From Volutella citrinella (taxonomy: Eukaryota > Ascomycota > Sordariomycetes > Hypocreales > Nectriaceae), in the NCBI GenBank assembly GCA_034401135.1, contig JAWZSP010000002.1, positions 5,270,001 through 5,334,000 on the forward strand: a stretch of DNA of 64,000 nt, given 5' to 3'. Position numbers and translations under genes: made by a program. Below the pieces are notes generated by a model. It did no database searches, was not told where the DNA came from, and was given only the letters and a program-made list of their open reading frames with translations. Shown piece after piece: positions 40,408-53,641 of this stretch. The stretch's first letter is position 1; each line of letters starts with the position of its first letter.

Positions 40408-41392
40408 TTAGCCTAGATCTTTTTAAGCTATATATTATATAATAAATCTATAATATACTTAGCTAGATTTAATATATAAAAAGTAAAAATAAATAATAAA
40501 CTTTATATATATATTATTTATTTTTTATTATTATATTTACTTTTAAATATAATTTATAAACTATTAAATTTAATAAAACTAAGACTAGATTTACTATTTT
40601 TTTTACTTTTTTAAGTTTTAATTACTTAATTATTAAATATAATAATCTAGTAATTTATAATAAGTAATAGTAATTACTTTTTTTATTATTATAACTAAGA
40701 TCTTAATTTAAGTAATTAATTATTAAAATTAGTAATTAGGATTTTAAATAAAAAAAACTTAAAAATAAATATTATCTTTTTAAATAAATAAGATAGTATC
40801 TAGATTTAATAAAACTTATATTAAATTACTTTTTTTAATTTATTAAAATTAAAAATTAAAAAGTTTATAATATAATTTAAAATTAAAATAAAAAATTAGA
40901 TTAATAATTAAGTTTTTTAAACTTTTTAAGAATTTTTTATTTTTATAAAAAATTTTTTTAAATTCTAATTATTTTTAATAAAATAATACTTTATAAAAAA
41001 TATAATTAATAATATTTAGTACTTATTTTATTATAAAAAGAATATAAATAAAATATTATAAAAATAAAAATAACTACTTATAGTTATTATTTCTTATTAT
41101 TAAGACTTAATTATTAACTTAGATCTTATTATTATAAATTATTAAGCTGCTATTTTTAATAATTAAGTAATTAAAATCTAAAAAAATAAAAAAAATACTA
41201 AATCTAGTCTTAGTCTTATTAAATTTAATAATTTATAAGTTATATTTAAAAATAAGTATAATAATAAAAGATAGATAATATATATATAAAGTTTATTATT
41301 TATTTTATCTTTTTATATATTAAATCTAGCTAGGTATATTATAAATTTATTATATAATATATAGCTTAATAAGATTTAAGCTAGAGTATATA
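40408..41392. repeat. Large inverted repeat inside the AT-rich block
   Basis: The left arm (about 40,408-40,670) matches the reverse complement of the right arm (about 41,115-41,392). A long aligned run contains landmarks such as AGCTATATATTATATAATAA, CTTAGCTAGATTTAATATAT and ACTAAGACTAGATTT in the left arm and their complements in the right. Differences are mainly transitions. About 450 bp lie between. This indicates two copies of one repeat inserted head-to-head, or one inverted duplication, both later mutated. Confidence 0.7.
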
Positions 41393-43112
41393 ATACTTAT
41401 TAAAATAATATAAGAAATAATTAAAAATTTATTTTAATAAATAAAAAAAAAGTAATTATTACTTTTTATTAAATTTTAATTTTTATTTATTTTTAAAAAA
41501 AAATAAAAATAAGTTTAATTTTAATAAAATTAAAACTATTATTTAAAAATTAATAATTTTATTAAAATAATAAATAAAAATAAATAATTTTAAAAATTAT
41601 AAAGTTAGTATATTTTATAATAACTCTTATTTATATTTTATTAAATTTAATAAAAGTATAGTCTTTAATTAAAAAACTAAAACTTTTATTTTAATAATTA
41701 TTTTAATTATTATTTTACTTAATTAATTAGCTTTAAATATAATTATAATAAATTTAATAAAAAATATAAGTAATTTAAATAATATAATAAAAGCTTTAAT
41801 AAGGTATTTTAAATTATAAAACTTTAGTATATTTTATAATATACTTAAGATTTTAAAATATTAATAAATTATAATTTAATATTTTAAGATTTAAAATAGT
41901 TAATAAAAAATTAATTTATATTACTTTTAAATAACTTCTAGTTTTAATTATTAAAAAGTATATAAATCTAAGTTATATAAAATATAATACTAATATACTT
42001 AAAATAGTAATATAATTTTAATAATTTATTATAACTATTTTTATAAATATAGCTAACTAGCTTTTATTAAAAATAAAATTTTAACTAATTATAAAAAAGG
42101 TCTTATTAATTTTTAATATAATAACTAGAAATCTTTAATTAAATAGATTTAAAATTAATTTTAATATAAGTATTATAATAACTAGCTAATTTATATTAAA
42201 AATTAATTATAATAATATTATAAAAAGTTAGATTTAATAAAGTATAAGTTTAAGATATTAAGTTTTTTAATTTTAATTTTAATATTATTAAAATAAGTAT
42301 TAAAATCTATTATAATAATAAGTAATTAGTTTTTAATAAAATTAAATTTTAAATATAAGTAATTAAAACTTATTTATATTAAATTAACTTCCCTTTATAA
42401 AGGAATATAATTATAATACTATAAATTGTGAAATTTTAATAGATAAGGTAACTAGTAGTTTAAATTACTTTATCAAGCTAGGCCCCTATTACTGCTTATT
42501 ATATACTTTTTCTATAGCTTTTTTATTACTTCTACTAGCTTTTTTACCTAATTACTATTCTTCTCCTTAATTCTTAAAAAGATATCCTTTTTCTAGCTTT
42601 TATTCTCTTTCTTTTTTAAGAAGTTAATACTTTTCTTAGCCTCTATACTAACTTCCTTACCTATTAATTTATATCTAAATCTTAAGAAAGATATTAGCAC
42701 TTTATTAAATAGTATATTAGTTTAGATATCTTATAAGTTTAGGCTTTTAGCTAGCAGCTTAAAGTTGATTATTTTTTCTAAAAGAAGACCCTTTTTAAAG
42801 ATAAAAAAAGCATTGATTAGTAGTATCTCAAGGTTATTAATAGCCAGTAGGAGAAGTATATATATATATATATACAGGCGTTAGCTTGCTTAGCTGCTAG
42901 CTTAGTTACTTACTTAGCTACTTACTTAATAAGAAGTTAGGGGAAAGGTATTATAATATAGCTAGCGCAAGCCTGGCGTTAGGTTATCTAGTATAGATAA
43001 CTTTATCCTTGCGCTTACAGCTATAAAGGTTAGAAACTCTAAAGTTTATTACAACCTTCCTATAACTTTTAGTAGTATAGAGACCTTAATAAATAAGAAG
43101 GCTGTTATTTAT

Positions 43113-43257
43113 TATATCTATTAAATACTAATTATAACTTATTATATACTAATACTGTAATTAAGATATTAGGTATAATATTTACTATAAAATTTGCTAT
43201 AGTTTTTATTATATATATATCAGGCTGTGTATTATATAGGCTTGTTAACTATCTTCT
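43113..43257 (+). repeat. LTR-like direct repeat, left copy
   Basis: About 145 bp beginning TATATCTATTAAATACTAAT and ending TTGTTAACTATCTT. They recur at about 53,496-53,641. Roughly ten differences are seen between copies, all transitions and no indels. With the reverse-transcriptase fossil lying between, these may be parts of the two LTRs of one element, but clear TG..CA ends and a target-site duplication were not found. Confidence 0.65.
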
Positions 43258-45611
43258 ATATTAAATTAACTTAAAAATAAGAACTTTTATTATTTATAAA
43301 TTATAAATCTTATTAAAGAGTAATATAGTTTTATAATAATAAAAAGAATTAAACTATTAAAAAAAACTTATTATAATTACTAATTATAAAATATTATTTT
43401 AAAAAATATAAAAAGAATTTAAATTATAAATTAACTAAGTATTAAAAAGGCTAAAAAACTTATATTTTAATAAAATTAATATTAAATTTAATAAATCCTT
43501 TTAGCTATTTATTATAAAAGTCTTTTATAATATTTATATAATAAGTATAAATAAAACTACTAACTACTTTTATAATTATAAAACTAAATTAACTCTTAGT
43601 TATATATAATTAGTTAATAGCTAATAAAGTAAGAAAACTATTTAAAATTTATTTAAAATATAAAAAAAAAAAAAAAACTTAAGGAATTTTTATAAAAAGA
43701 ATTATAAAGTAAGTAAGTATATATAATAAGCTTAGTATAATATAATAAATTTTTTAATTTTTATAAAAATATTAATTATAATTAAAATAAAGGATTTAAA
43801 AAAAAAGAGTATAAATTAGTAAAAATAATAATATTAAAATTAATACTTTTAAAAGAAAAGTTAAAAAAACTAAAAATAACTTTAAACTTAAAAATATAAT
43901 TAAAACTTATAACTTTTATAAAAACTAAAACTAGATTAAAAAGTCTAATTTTATAATAATAAGAATTAAAAAAAAGATTAATAAAATAATAAAAATAAAA
44001 AGAAATATACTATTATACTAATTAAAACTAGAGTATTAAAATAATAAGTTAAAGTTTTTATATTAATAATAAATATATAAAACTTATAATAAATTATAAT
44101 AAAATAAAGCTAGAGCTTTTTATATTAAAATTATAATATATATAAAAAATAACTATTAATTAAAATAAGAAAGGTATTTATTAGAAAATAGCTATATTTT
44201 AACTAAAAAAGGCTTAGTAAATAATAAATTTAAAAAAAAAAGTAATTAAAATAAAATAGCTTTTATTAATTATATAATATATATATTTAAACTTTTTTTA
44301 AAATAATATAAAGATCTATACTTTAATATAAAAAGAAAAGTAAAAAAAAAATAAATTATTAAATTTATTAAATAATTAAATATATATAATATAATAAAAA
44401 CTAGATTTAATACTTAATTAAAAATTAATATTTAATTTTATAATAAAAATAAGTTATATAATATTTATATAAATATAATAATATTTAATATTTTAGTAAA
44501 TAAGGTATAGTTAATAATAAATATAAAAAAAGTTAAAATTAAATCTTAGTTTTTTAAAAATATTAAAAATATAAGCTTAACTTTTTTTATTAATAAAAAA
44601 GCTATATTTAACTTTTATACTTTAAAATATAAAAAAAAGAATAAAATAATTAAATATTTTATAATAATATCTAACTTAATAAAAAGACTTAGACTATATA
44701 TATTTTTCAAAATTAGTTTTTTATATAAGTATATAATAATAATTAATTTTTTTAATTTAAGTATTAAATTTAAATTATTTTAAGATATAATAATAAAAAG
44801 AAAGATTTTTTAAATTTATATAATAAACTTTATTTATAAAATACTTAATATATACTATATTAGAATTACTTTAAAAGATATTATATTTATTAATATAAAA
44901 TAAAGAAATCTTTTTAATATATATATAATAGTTAAAAATAATAAAACTTTTTATTTATTTAGACTAATTAAAAAAGTATATAATATAATTATAAATATTA
45001 ATATTTTAAAGCTAGTTATTATTTATAATAATAAAAATAAGCTAATTATAAGATAAAAAATATAAATAATTACTAAAATCTAGCTTTATAAAAAATAAGA
45101 AAAAGCTAATTATATTAACTTAATATTAAATTTTTTATAAGTAATAAATATAAATATTAATTTTAAGTTATTAAAAAACTAAGAAAGTATTAATATAAAA
45201 CTAATTAAATATAATTTAAAATTAAATAAAGTTAAGTTTAATATTTTAAGTTATAAAATATTAAAGCTAAAATAAGTATTATTTATAAAAAATAAGTTTA
45301 ATATAAGAATTATTAATATTACTTTAAAATATATTAATATATTTATTATAATATTAAATAAGTTTAATATTTATAAAAATAAAAAAGTTATTTTAATATT
45401 AAAAAAAGTAAAGATATAAATAAAACTTATAAAAAGATAGTAATAATAAGTTAAAATAATTTAAAAGTACTTAATAAAACTTAAAAATAAAGTATTTTTT
45501 AATAAAACTTATAATAAAATATATATATTAAGAAAAATATATTATTAAAATAAGTTAATATTAATTACTTATTAAGTATTTATTATATAGTAAATTATAA
45601 ATAATAATAAA

Positions 45612-45944
45612 AAAGGTAAAATTATTGTTAATCTTAGATTATTAAATAAAGTAATTATATTAAATATCTACTTATTATTAAATTAAATAAATATTATATT
45701 AAATATAAAAAAAAAGAAGTTCTTTTTTATATTTACTATTATTAAATTCTTTTTCTAACTCTTAGTTTATAAAATATATAAAAATAAAATAGTTATTATA
45801 TTTAAATAAAGTGTTAAAATATTTAATATAGTTTTAATAAGATTTAAAAACTTATTAATTTTTACTTAATAATATATAAATAAGTTATTTTATAAATATT
45901 ATAAATTTATTTAAGTTTATATTAATAATATTATAGTTTTTTTT
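45612..45944 (+). pseudogene. Ty3/Gypsy-like reverse transcriptase fossil
   Basis: One frame, indel-free for over 100 codons, keeps the order of a Ty3/Gypsy reverse transcriptase despite stops. A 'KGKIIVNLRLLNKVI' block (functional form KGRxVVDxRxLN) starts at 45,612. An aromatic-rich segment follows, then 'VYINNIIVFF' at 45,915-45,944, where the catalytic Y-x-D-D has become Y-I-N-N (GAT/GAC to AAT by G-to-A change). Flanking AT-rich DNA (about 43,300-48,900) probably holds the rest of its gag-pol. It is non-functional. Confidence 0.75.
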
Positions 45945-48900
45945 TAATTTTTAAAAAAAGTATATAAAATACTTAAAAATTATACTAAATATCTTAAAAA
46001 ATAATTAATTATATATTTTAATAAAAAAGTCCTTTATTAAATATCTTAATATATAGCTATTTAAATATATTATAAATAATAATAAAATTTATAAAATTAA
46101 TAATAAAGTAATAGCTTTTTAAAAACTTACTTACTTTATAAGCTTTACTAGCTTTAAAACTTATATTAATATAAAAAGTTTCTTATAAAAAAGTATTTTT
46201 TAATATAATATCTAGATCTAATAGTTATAAAATTAAAAAATATAATTATTATAATAAAAAAAAGAAAATAATACTCTTAAGCTTAAATAAGCTAAGTAAG
46301 TAAGAAAGCTAAAAATAATAAGTATTAAATTTAATTTAATTTTTAAAAAGTAAATAGTATTTAAAAATTTATAAAAATTCTTATATAATAACTACTTTTT
46401 ATAATATTATAATTTAAATAAATACTTTTTTTTTAAATTAAATATATATAAAAAAAGATTTAACTTATTTATTTTTTAATTTAATTATAAATAAAACCTC
46501 TTTATTAAAAAAGAATATTTTTTTAAAAAAGTTATAATTAATATTATTCTTTTTAAAATTAATATTAAATATAAAGAAATAATATAACTTAATAAAAGCT
46601 AAAATAGCTATAATTATATAAAAAATATAAAAACTATATAAAATACTATAATTTAATTAAAACTTTATTAATATTATTATTAATTATATTATAATAAAAA
46701 GGATTATAATATATACTTTATTTATAATAATAAATCTAAATAAAGCTAATTTAAAGTAAATAGTTATAATAAATTACTTATTTTAATTTAATTTAAAAAT
46801 ATTTTATATTTTAAGTATATTAAATATAATACTAAATATATTATTAAAACTATTAATAAAAAAACTATATTATTAAAAAGTAAGTAAAAGTAATTTTAAT
46901 AAGTTAGAATTTTATATAATCTTAGAAAGATATATTATAACTAAGATAGTACTTATTTTTAAATTCTTATTTTAAATTATAAAAAAGTATAATTAAGACT
47001 TTTAGTTTAAAAAAATTAAAAGTTATATTTAGTAATAATAAATCTAAAAATAATAATAATAAAGTTAAAAAAGTTTACTTTTTATTTTATTTAAACTTTA
47101 TTAAAATAAACTTTTATATTATATTAATATTATAAAAAAATTATAACTTTATATATTTAAGTTAATAATTAAATTTATTTAAAAATAAGTATATAATAAT
47201 AAGTACTATTTTAAAATTTATAAAATATTAATAGATTTATAAAGTATTTACTTTTATAAAATTAATAAGCTAATATATAAATTTATTAATTATTATTTTA
47301 AATATAAAGAAAATATTATAAATAAGTAATTAAAACTTAAAAAAATATAATATATAATAATTATTTAATAACTATTTTATATAATTATATTAAATTTTAT
47401 TATAAATATACTAAAAGTACTAATTATAAAAACTAGTTAAAAAATATTAAGATATTTTATTTTTAATATATTATATACTTTAATTTATACTTTTTTAAAA
47501 AAAATAATCTTAATATTAAATAATAAGTTATATATAGTTAAAAAATAAGCTAAAGTAATTATCTAAAACTTATTAATATTTAACTAAAATATATTATAAT
47601 AAATTATTAATAACTAAGACTTAAAATTTATATTTAATTTATAAAAAGTTATATTTTATAAATTTAATATAAAATTCTTTATATTTATAACTTATTATTT
47701 TTAAATTAATAGAATTTTTAAATAAAAAAACTAAATTATAAAAATAATAATTTATTATTATATTATTATAAATTTAAATATACTATAAATATTAATATAA
47801 TATACTTATAAAAGCTATATTAAAGTAAAAACTCTCTTTTATATATTATTTTATTATTTTTACTTATTAAATAAAAAAGGTATTATTAAAATTATTAAAT
47901 TAAATAATAAGTATTACTATTTTAAATAAAGTTAATAATATAAAGAGTTTAATAATAAAAAAGTTATAAAGTAAGTACTATATATTTAGCTAGCTTACTT
48001 ATACTTAGACTATTTTATTAATATTTAAGAATTATTATAATAAGAGCTTTAAGATATATATATTTAAAAGTCTAGACTTAGAGTTCTATTTTAGTCTTTT
48101 TACTTTTCTTTTCTTTTTTATTATTAAAAAAAAGTTTAATATTAATACTTAATATATCTATTTATTATTTTCTATCTTTTTATAATAAACTTATCTCTTA
48201 CTATTTAAAATTAAGCTATTATAGCCTTTTTAAGTTATAAAAAGTAATATTATATTTATTACTAACACTTTTTACTTTATTATTAATATTATTTATAATA
48301 AGTTATTATTAATTATAATTTTTTTACTTATTATTTAATTAAATACTTATTAATATAATAATTATACTTTAATTTATAATTATAAGTAATTTATATAAAA
48401 ATAATACTATATTTTTTTAAAACTTTATTACTTAAAAAGCTTAAAACTAAGTTATAAAATAAAAGCTAATACTCTTAATTAAATAATATATTATATACTA
48501 AATATAATTAATTAATATTTATTTTATTAAGCTTAAGTACTTTAATTAAATTAAAATTAATATTAATAGATAAAGCTATTTTTTTTAAAACTTTTTTTAT
48601 AATTATTATATTTCTTAATATTTTTAATTTAAATATTATATTAATTTAAAAATTAATAATTAAAAAGTAATAATTTAGAATTTTATATATAAAATAATAT
48701 AAGACTTTATTTTATATATATATAAATAATATAAAATCATATTATAAAATAATATTAAGAAATATATTTAATAATTCTAATAACTTTATATAATTATTAA
48801 TAAATAATATATAAATTAAAATAATAATATAAAAGTATATAAAATATATTAAAGCTTATTTACTTAAATATATTAATAAGGCTATAATATACTTTATTAT

Positions 48901-48973
48901 ATTAATATATAGTTAATATTATTATTATATTTATATTTTATATTTTAATTATTAAGTACTAAATATTAGAACC

Positions 48974-51900
48974 TAGTGCTAATACACAGTGCCTTAATAT
49001 ATAGTATAAGTATATAGACTAGAAGAACTTATACTTAAACTTAAATTTTTAACTAATTAAAAATAGAGTAATAATAAGTAGAGTAATAGCACTCTAAGAG
49101 TATAGTGCTCTAAATATATAAGCGCTCTTTAAATAATTACTCTAAGTAAATATAATAATCTAGTATAAATATCCCTATTATAGTATAATAAAAAGGACTA
49201 GCCTTTTTAGCTATTAATAACACTTAGTTATTATAATACTCTTTGCTTATTACTAAATATAATAATATATTTATTTTATATACTAATTAATACTTAGTAT
49301 TATACCCTAGTATAATTATTAATATAAACCTTAGTATAATTACTACTATTTATATAGTTAGAACTAGCTTAGTTATTATATATTAATAGCTTTTATTTAG
49401 TTATACTACCTATATAATACTAAGTAATACTTATAATAGTATCTTAAAGAAAGAAACCTACTATTACTAGCTTATTAAGTACTTACTAAAATACCCTACT
49501 TAATAATAATATTATAAAGGATATTAAAAAAGAATCTAATAATAACTATAGGCTGGATATTACCTAACTTAAAGTAGATAATATATTCTTAAGAAAGTAA
49601 CTAGAAGATATAAAGGTATATTTTACTTAGATTAGGAACTATATTAATAAGTAGATTAGTTAACTAACTCAGCAGACTGCTATCCTTAATAAATAGTTAA
49701 CTAATACTTAAATAGAGAATACAAGCTTTAGAGAAATTATTAATACTATTAGAAATACATAGATATATAGACTTTAGAATACTTAAGAAGGAATTAAAAA
49801 TATTAGATATATAGGATTACTTATTAAAGACTTTAAAGAAATTATTAAACCTAAGAACCCTGAATTATAAGAGAGTAATAAGACTACTCTACCTGACTTT
49901 ATTATAACACTCTGATCTTACTTTATAATATATAAAAATACTTTTAATAGTAAAGAATATAAAGTATAATTTACTATTAGGCTTCTTTAAAAAGACCTAT
50001 AGACTACTATAAATATCTACTTTAAGGATTACTTTAAAAACAACCTAGCTATTAGAAAGGGATTTACTTAGATTCTATTTAGTAATTTTAAGGCCTTTAA
50101 ATAAATATTAATTAATGACTTTAAAAAAGTTAATAAAAAGTACTAAGTACTTATAGCTATTTAGAAACTCAATTAGTATAAAGCAGTATTGGCCTATTTA
50201 ACTAAATTCTGATATTTATTAAATAAACTTAACTAGACTAATAAAATAATAATCAATGAGTTTTACTAAAAACTTAAGGATAATATTAAAAATAAGTTAG
50301 TAAAAAATATAAGCCTACTTATAGACTTTACTAGCTATAAGTAACTTACTATTAAAATTAATAATAGATTATTTAAGCAGTCTTAAGAAAAATAATATAA
50401 AGGCAGAAATAAAAATCATAAGACTTAGTTAAAGTAAAATCAGAGAAAAAAGCGATTTACTTTAACTTTTTATAAGTAAGTACTAAGATTAATAGAACTT
50501 AGTAATACTTAAAAAACTCTCTGCTAGAACTATAGTAAGTATAGGCACTGATTACTTAAGTATTATAACTTAGTAAAAATAAATAATAAGTTTAAACCTA
50601 AGTTTAACTAAGTTTCTGAAGGTAAAAAGGTATAATTTATTAATATATAGTATAATAAGGATAAGCAAATAGCTATTTATATAGTTAAAATAATCTGAGT
50701 TATATAGCTAGTAGATACCTTAAAATAAGACCTAGTTACTATAACTTATATAAAGGAAACTGCTAGATATAAAGTTAAACTTAGACTTATTTATTTAGAG
50801 ATATAGGATAATAAGTATACTTAGTACACTATATATAAGCAGACTGGATATAAAGTACAATATTATAACTTAATAAAATAAATTAAGAAAGTAAGATTTA
50901 ATAACTTTAACCTTACTTAATAATTAGTAGGATATTATAATAAAAAAGTAGTAGGTATTAATTAAGCCTTCTACCTTAAAAAGAAAAAGGAAGAATATAC
51001 CTACCTCCTATACCTTAAATACTAAAAAAAGGTAGCTTACTTTACTTCTTAATAATAATAAGAATAGTATACAGGATGATACTTACTAATATACTAATAA
51101 TTTACTAAATAACTTAGAGTTATAAAATAATAAAATAAGACTTAAAAAGAATAATAATAAAAGTATAAGAGAGACCCCCTAGAATACTAAGAATAAGACT
51201 AAGAAGAAGACTAGGAATAAGTAATTAGTAAGAAGTTTAACCCTATAAATTAAAATATAGGCTATAAAGATAAGATATAAACTATTATTATATTAGCTAT
51301 ATCCTGACTTTATATAAGTAAAATAAAGAATTAATATAATATCTTAGTATATTTTATATACTAGCTAGAAGTATATAAGATATTTACTTAATAATAGAAT
51401 AAGTATACTATATTAATTAAAGCTTATAATTATAAGCCTTATTAAAAGAATAATAATATACTAAAACTCTAAAGACTGATACTTAATATAGACTAAGGAA
51501 AGCTAATTAAGATTATTACTATAGCCTAATTAAGTTATAACTTAACAGAGGGCTTAAGAAATGAAATCACCTTTATAATAGTACTTATTATAAAAAATAA
51601 ATATAATACTTACTATTAATAAAAAAGAAACTTATAATAAAAATAAATAGAAAGCTACCTTAGATAATAAAAGGTAGAAAACTACTTTATAAGAGAATAA
51701 ATACTAGTTCCTAAAAGATCTACGCGCTAATATAATAATACTAAACTACTATATATCAGAATCTGACGCTAATGCACGGTGCCCGGACCTGCGGCGCAGT
51801 CGTCCGGAACGGAAGAACCAATGCCCCACCCATATAACTACAAACCTATCAGAATAAGAGCGATAAATAAAAAAGCGACGGCGCTCCTAGAGCGCTGCAC

Positions 51901-52202
51901 TCCCTGGCATACCGCGCTCCGCGAACAAAGGACAGGCAGTAGGCCACATAACAAAGGATTAGAATTACTATATAGACCCGTGAAGAGTGCATATCTAGTA
52001 TAAGCAGCTCTTCAGCTATTAATACAACTTGGTTACCTTAATTACCTCAGTTAACTATTACCTAACGTAACACTATGATCGCCACGCCTAGGATCACGAC
52101 CAACCCATTCAAAGCTCAGTATACGCCACGTCGGAACTACTAACATAAACCCCCAGTACATTATACTAGGTTTACACAGTTAGAACCTACCCAATCGTCA
52201 CA
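48974..52202 (+). mobile_element. LTR retrotransposon with gag-like interior and no recognisable pol
   Basis: Two homologous terminal segments bound this roughly 3.2-kb unit. The left LTR-like copy (about 48,974-49,390) is heavily AT-shifted. The right copy (about 51,764-52,202) keeps normal GC and starts TGACG and ends CGTCACA. They align through GCTAATRCACRGTGCC, GAAGAAC, AGCTATTAATA and ATAAACC to AGTTAGAAC, with mostly C/T and G/A differences plus indels. The interior is about 2.4 kb and carries only a gag-like fossil, so the unit looks non-autonomous and lies within the larger block. Pairing of these two copies as one element is inferred. Confidence 0.6.
49826..51060 (+). pseudogene. Gag-like fossil with mutated CCHC zinc knuckle
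   Basis: Between many stops the sequence reads as a retroelement gag: 'KDFKEIIKPKNPEL', 'TTLPDFIITL', 'NSKEYKVQFTIRLL' and 'NEFYxKLKDNIKNKLVKN'. At 50,524-50,565 a knuckle with the exact CCHC spacing C-x2-C-x4-H-x4-C appears as C-x2-Y-x4-H-x4-Y, that is TGT/TGC codons turned to TAT, a G-to-A change. At least one frame shift lies between the two parts. It is non-functional. Confidence 0.65.
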
Positions 52203-53495
52203 CTATATATAATATAATAAAAGTGCAATTAATAAAAAGAACTGACTCTAAAACTAACTACTAATAACTAAGTTACTCTCTAGATATAAGAATAAGAAGA
52301 AGTAAATAACCTCTATATCTAAGAGAAATTATAATAGTTCTGGATATATAGACTTACTTTTAACTAATTATTATAAGTTAAGTAAGATAGAGCCTTCTTA
52401 TTAAGACTAGACTTATAAAAAGATAAGCTCTAACTATAGGATTTAGAAGGAATAGACTCTTAATATAAAAAAGCAACCTAGATTTTTTATAAACTAAATT
52501 AATAGGAAAAGGAAGAAAGTTAAGTATATACCCTAGCCTAATAACTTACTAAGAGAAGTATAGTAATTATCCCTGCTTTTATATAAAATAATAAGTAAGA
52601 CTGTGTTAATATTAATATAAAGGACTTAGTAATATTTAGCTTATATAATATAGAGTATAGGGACTTATTCTAAATATATTACTATGACTATATATATCGA
52701 ATATATAAAGAAATAAAAAGGAAGTATAATATATACTTAACTTAACTTAATTAAGATATAAAAGAACTAGTATTATTACTATAAAATAGTAGGTATTAAT
52801 AAGAAGTAGTAGGAAGACTGGAATATAATATAGTTACTATTAATTTATAATTATATTATAGGATATAAGTATATATCTATATTAATATAAAATATAAAGT
52901 ATATATAAAGTATAAGCTTAACTAATATTATTATAATAAAGGATATAATAATAAGGGAAAAGAAAGATATTATTAATAACTAAGCTACTTAAATAACTAG
53001 AAAACCTAACTAAATAACTCAGCACTACTACTAGTAACTATAGGATATAATTAATAATAAAGATATAAATTAAAAAGAAATAGCTAAATATACTAATTAA
53101 TAGTAAAGTTAATACAAACTATATCTTATTATAGTTAGTTAATTAGATATAATTACTTTAGTAAAAAAAAGAATAACTATATAATATAGTAAACTTAAAG
53201 GGATCTACTTTTAAATATAATAATAGGGTTATTAGCTGCGAAATTAAGTATATAAAGACTTATATAAATAGAAAGAATAAAGGAATTAATTATAATATTA
53301 TACTAATAGTATTATATAACATGGTTTTAGAATATAAATAATTATACCAGCGAAACCTACTTATTAACTAAAGGACTAGCTATATTTAGGACTAACTAAA
53401 TACTAATATTAATAAGCCTTATAATAATATAAGATCTTAACCTAAAAATAGTTATAAGTTAACTAATAATAGGATAGATAATATAGATATTATTA
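52203..53495. other. Moderately RIP-mutated unidentified repeat sequence
   Basis: Less extreme AT content than its surroundings, with coding-like periodicity and many stops. It may be more retroelement body. No domain is recognised. Confidence 0.35.
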
Positions 53496-53641
53496 CTATA
53501 TCTATTAAATACTAATTATAACTTATTATATACTAATACTATAGTTAAGATGTTAGGTATAATATCTATTATAAAATTTACTATAGTTTTTATTATATAT
53601 ATATCAAGCTGTGTGTTATATAGGTTTGTTAACTATCTTTT
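53496..53641 (+). repeat. LTR-like direct repeat, right copy
   Basis: The partner of the 43,113-43,257 segment, lying about 10.4 kb downstream in the same orientation. If the 3.2-kb nested unit is subtracted, the two copies are about 7 kb apart, a usual length for a Ty3/Gypsy element. Confidence 0.65.

Noticed and set aside
51779..52003. 74-codon frame in the GC-normal pocket
   Set aside because: It lies wholly inside the right LTR-like copy and has no domain.
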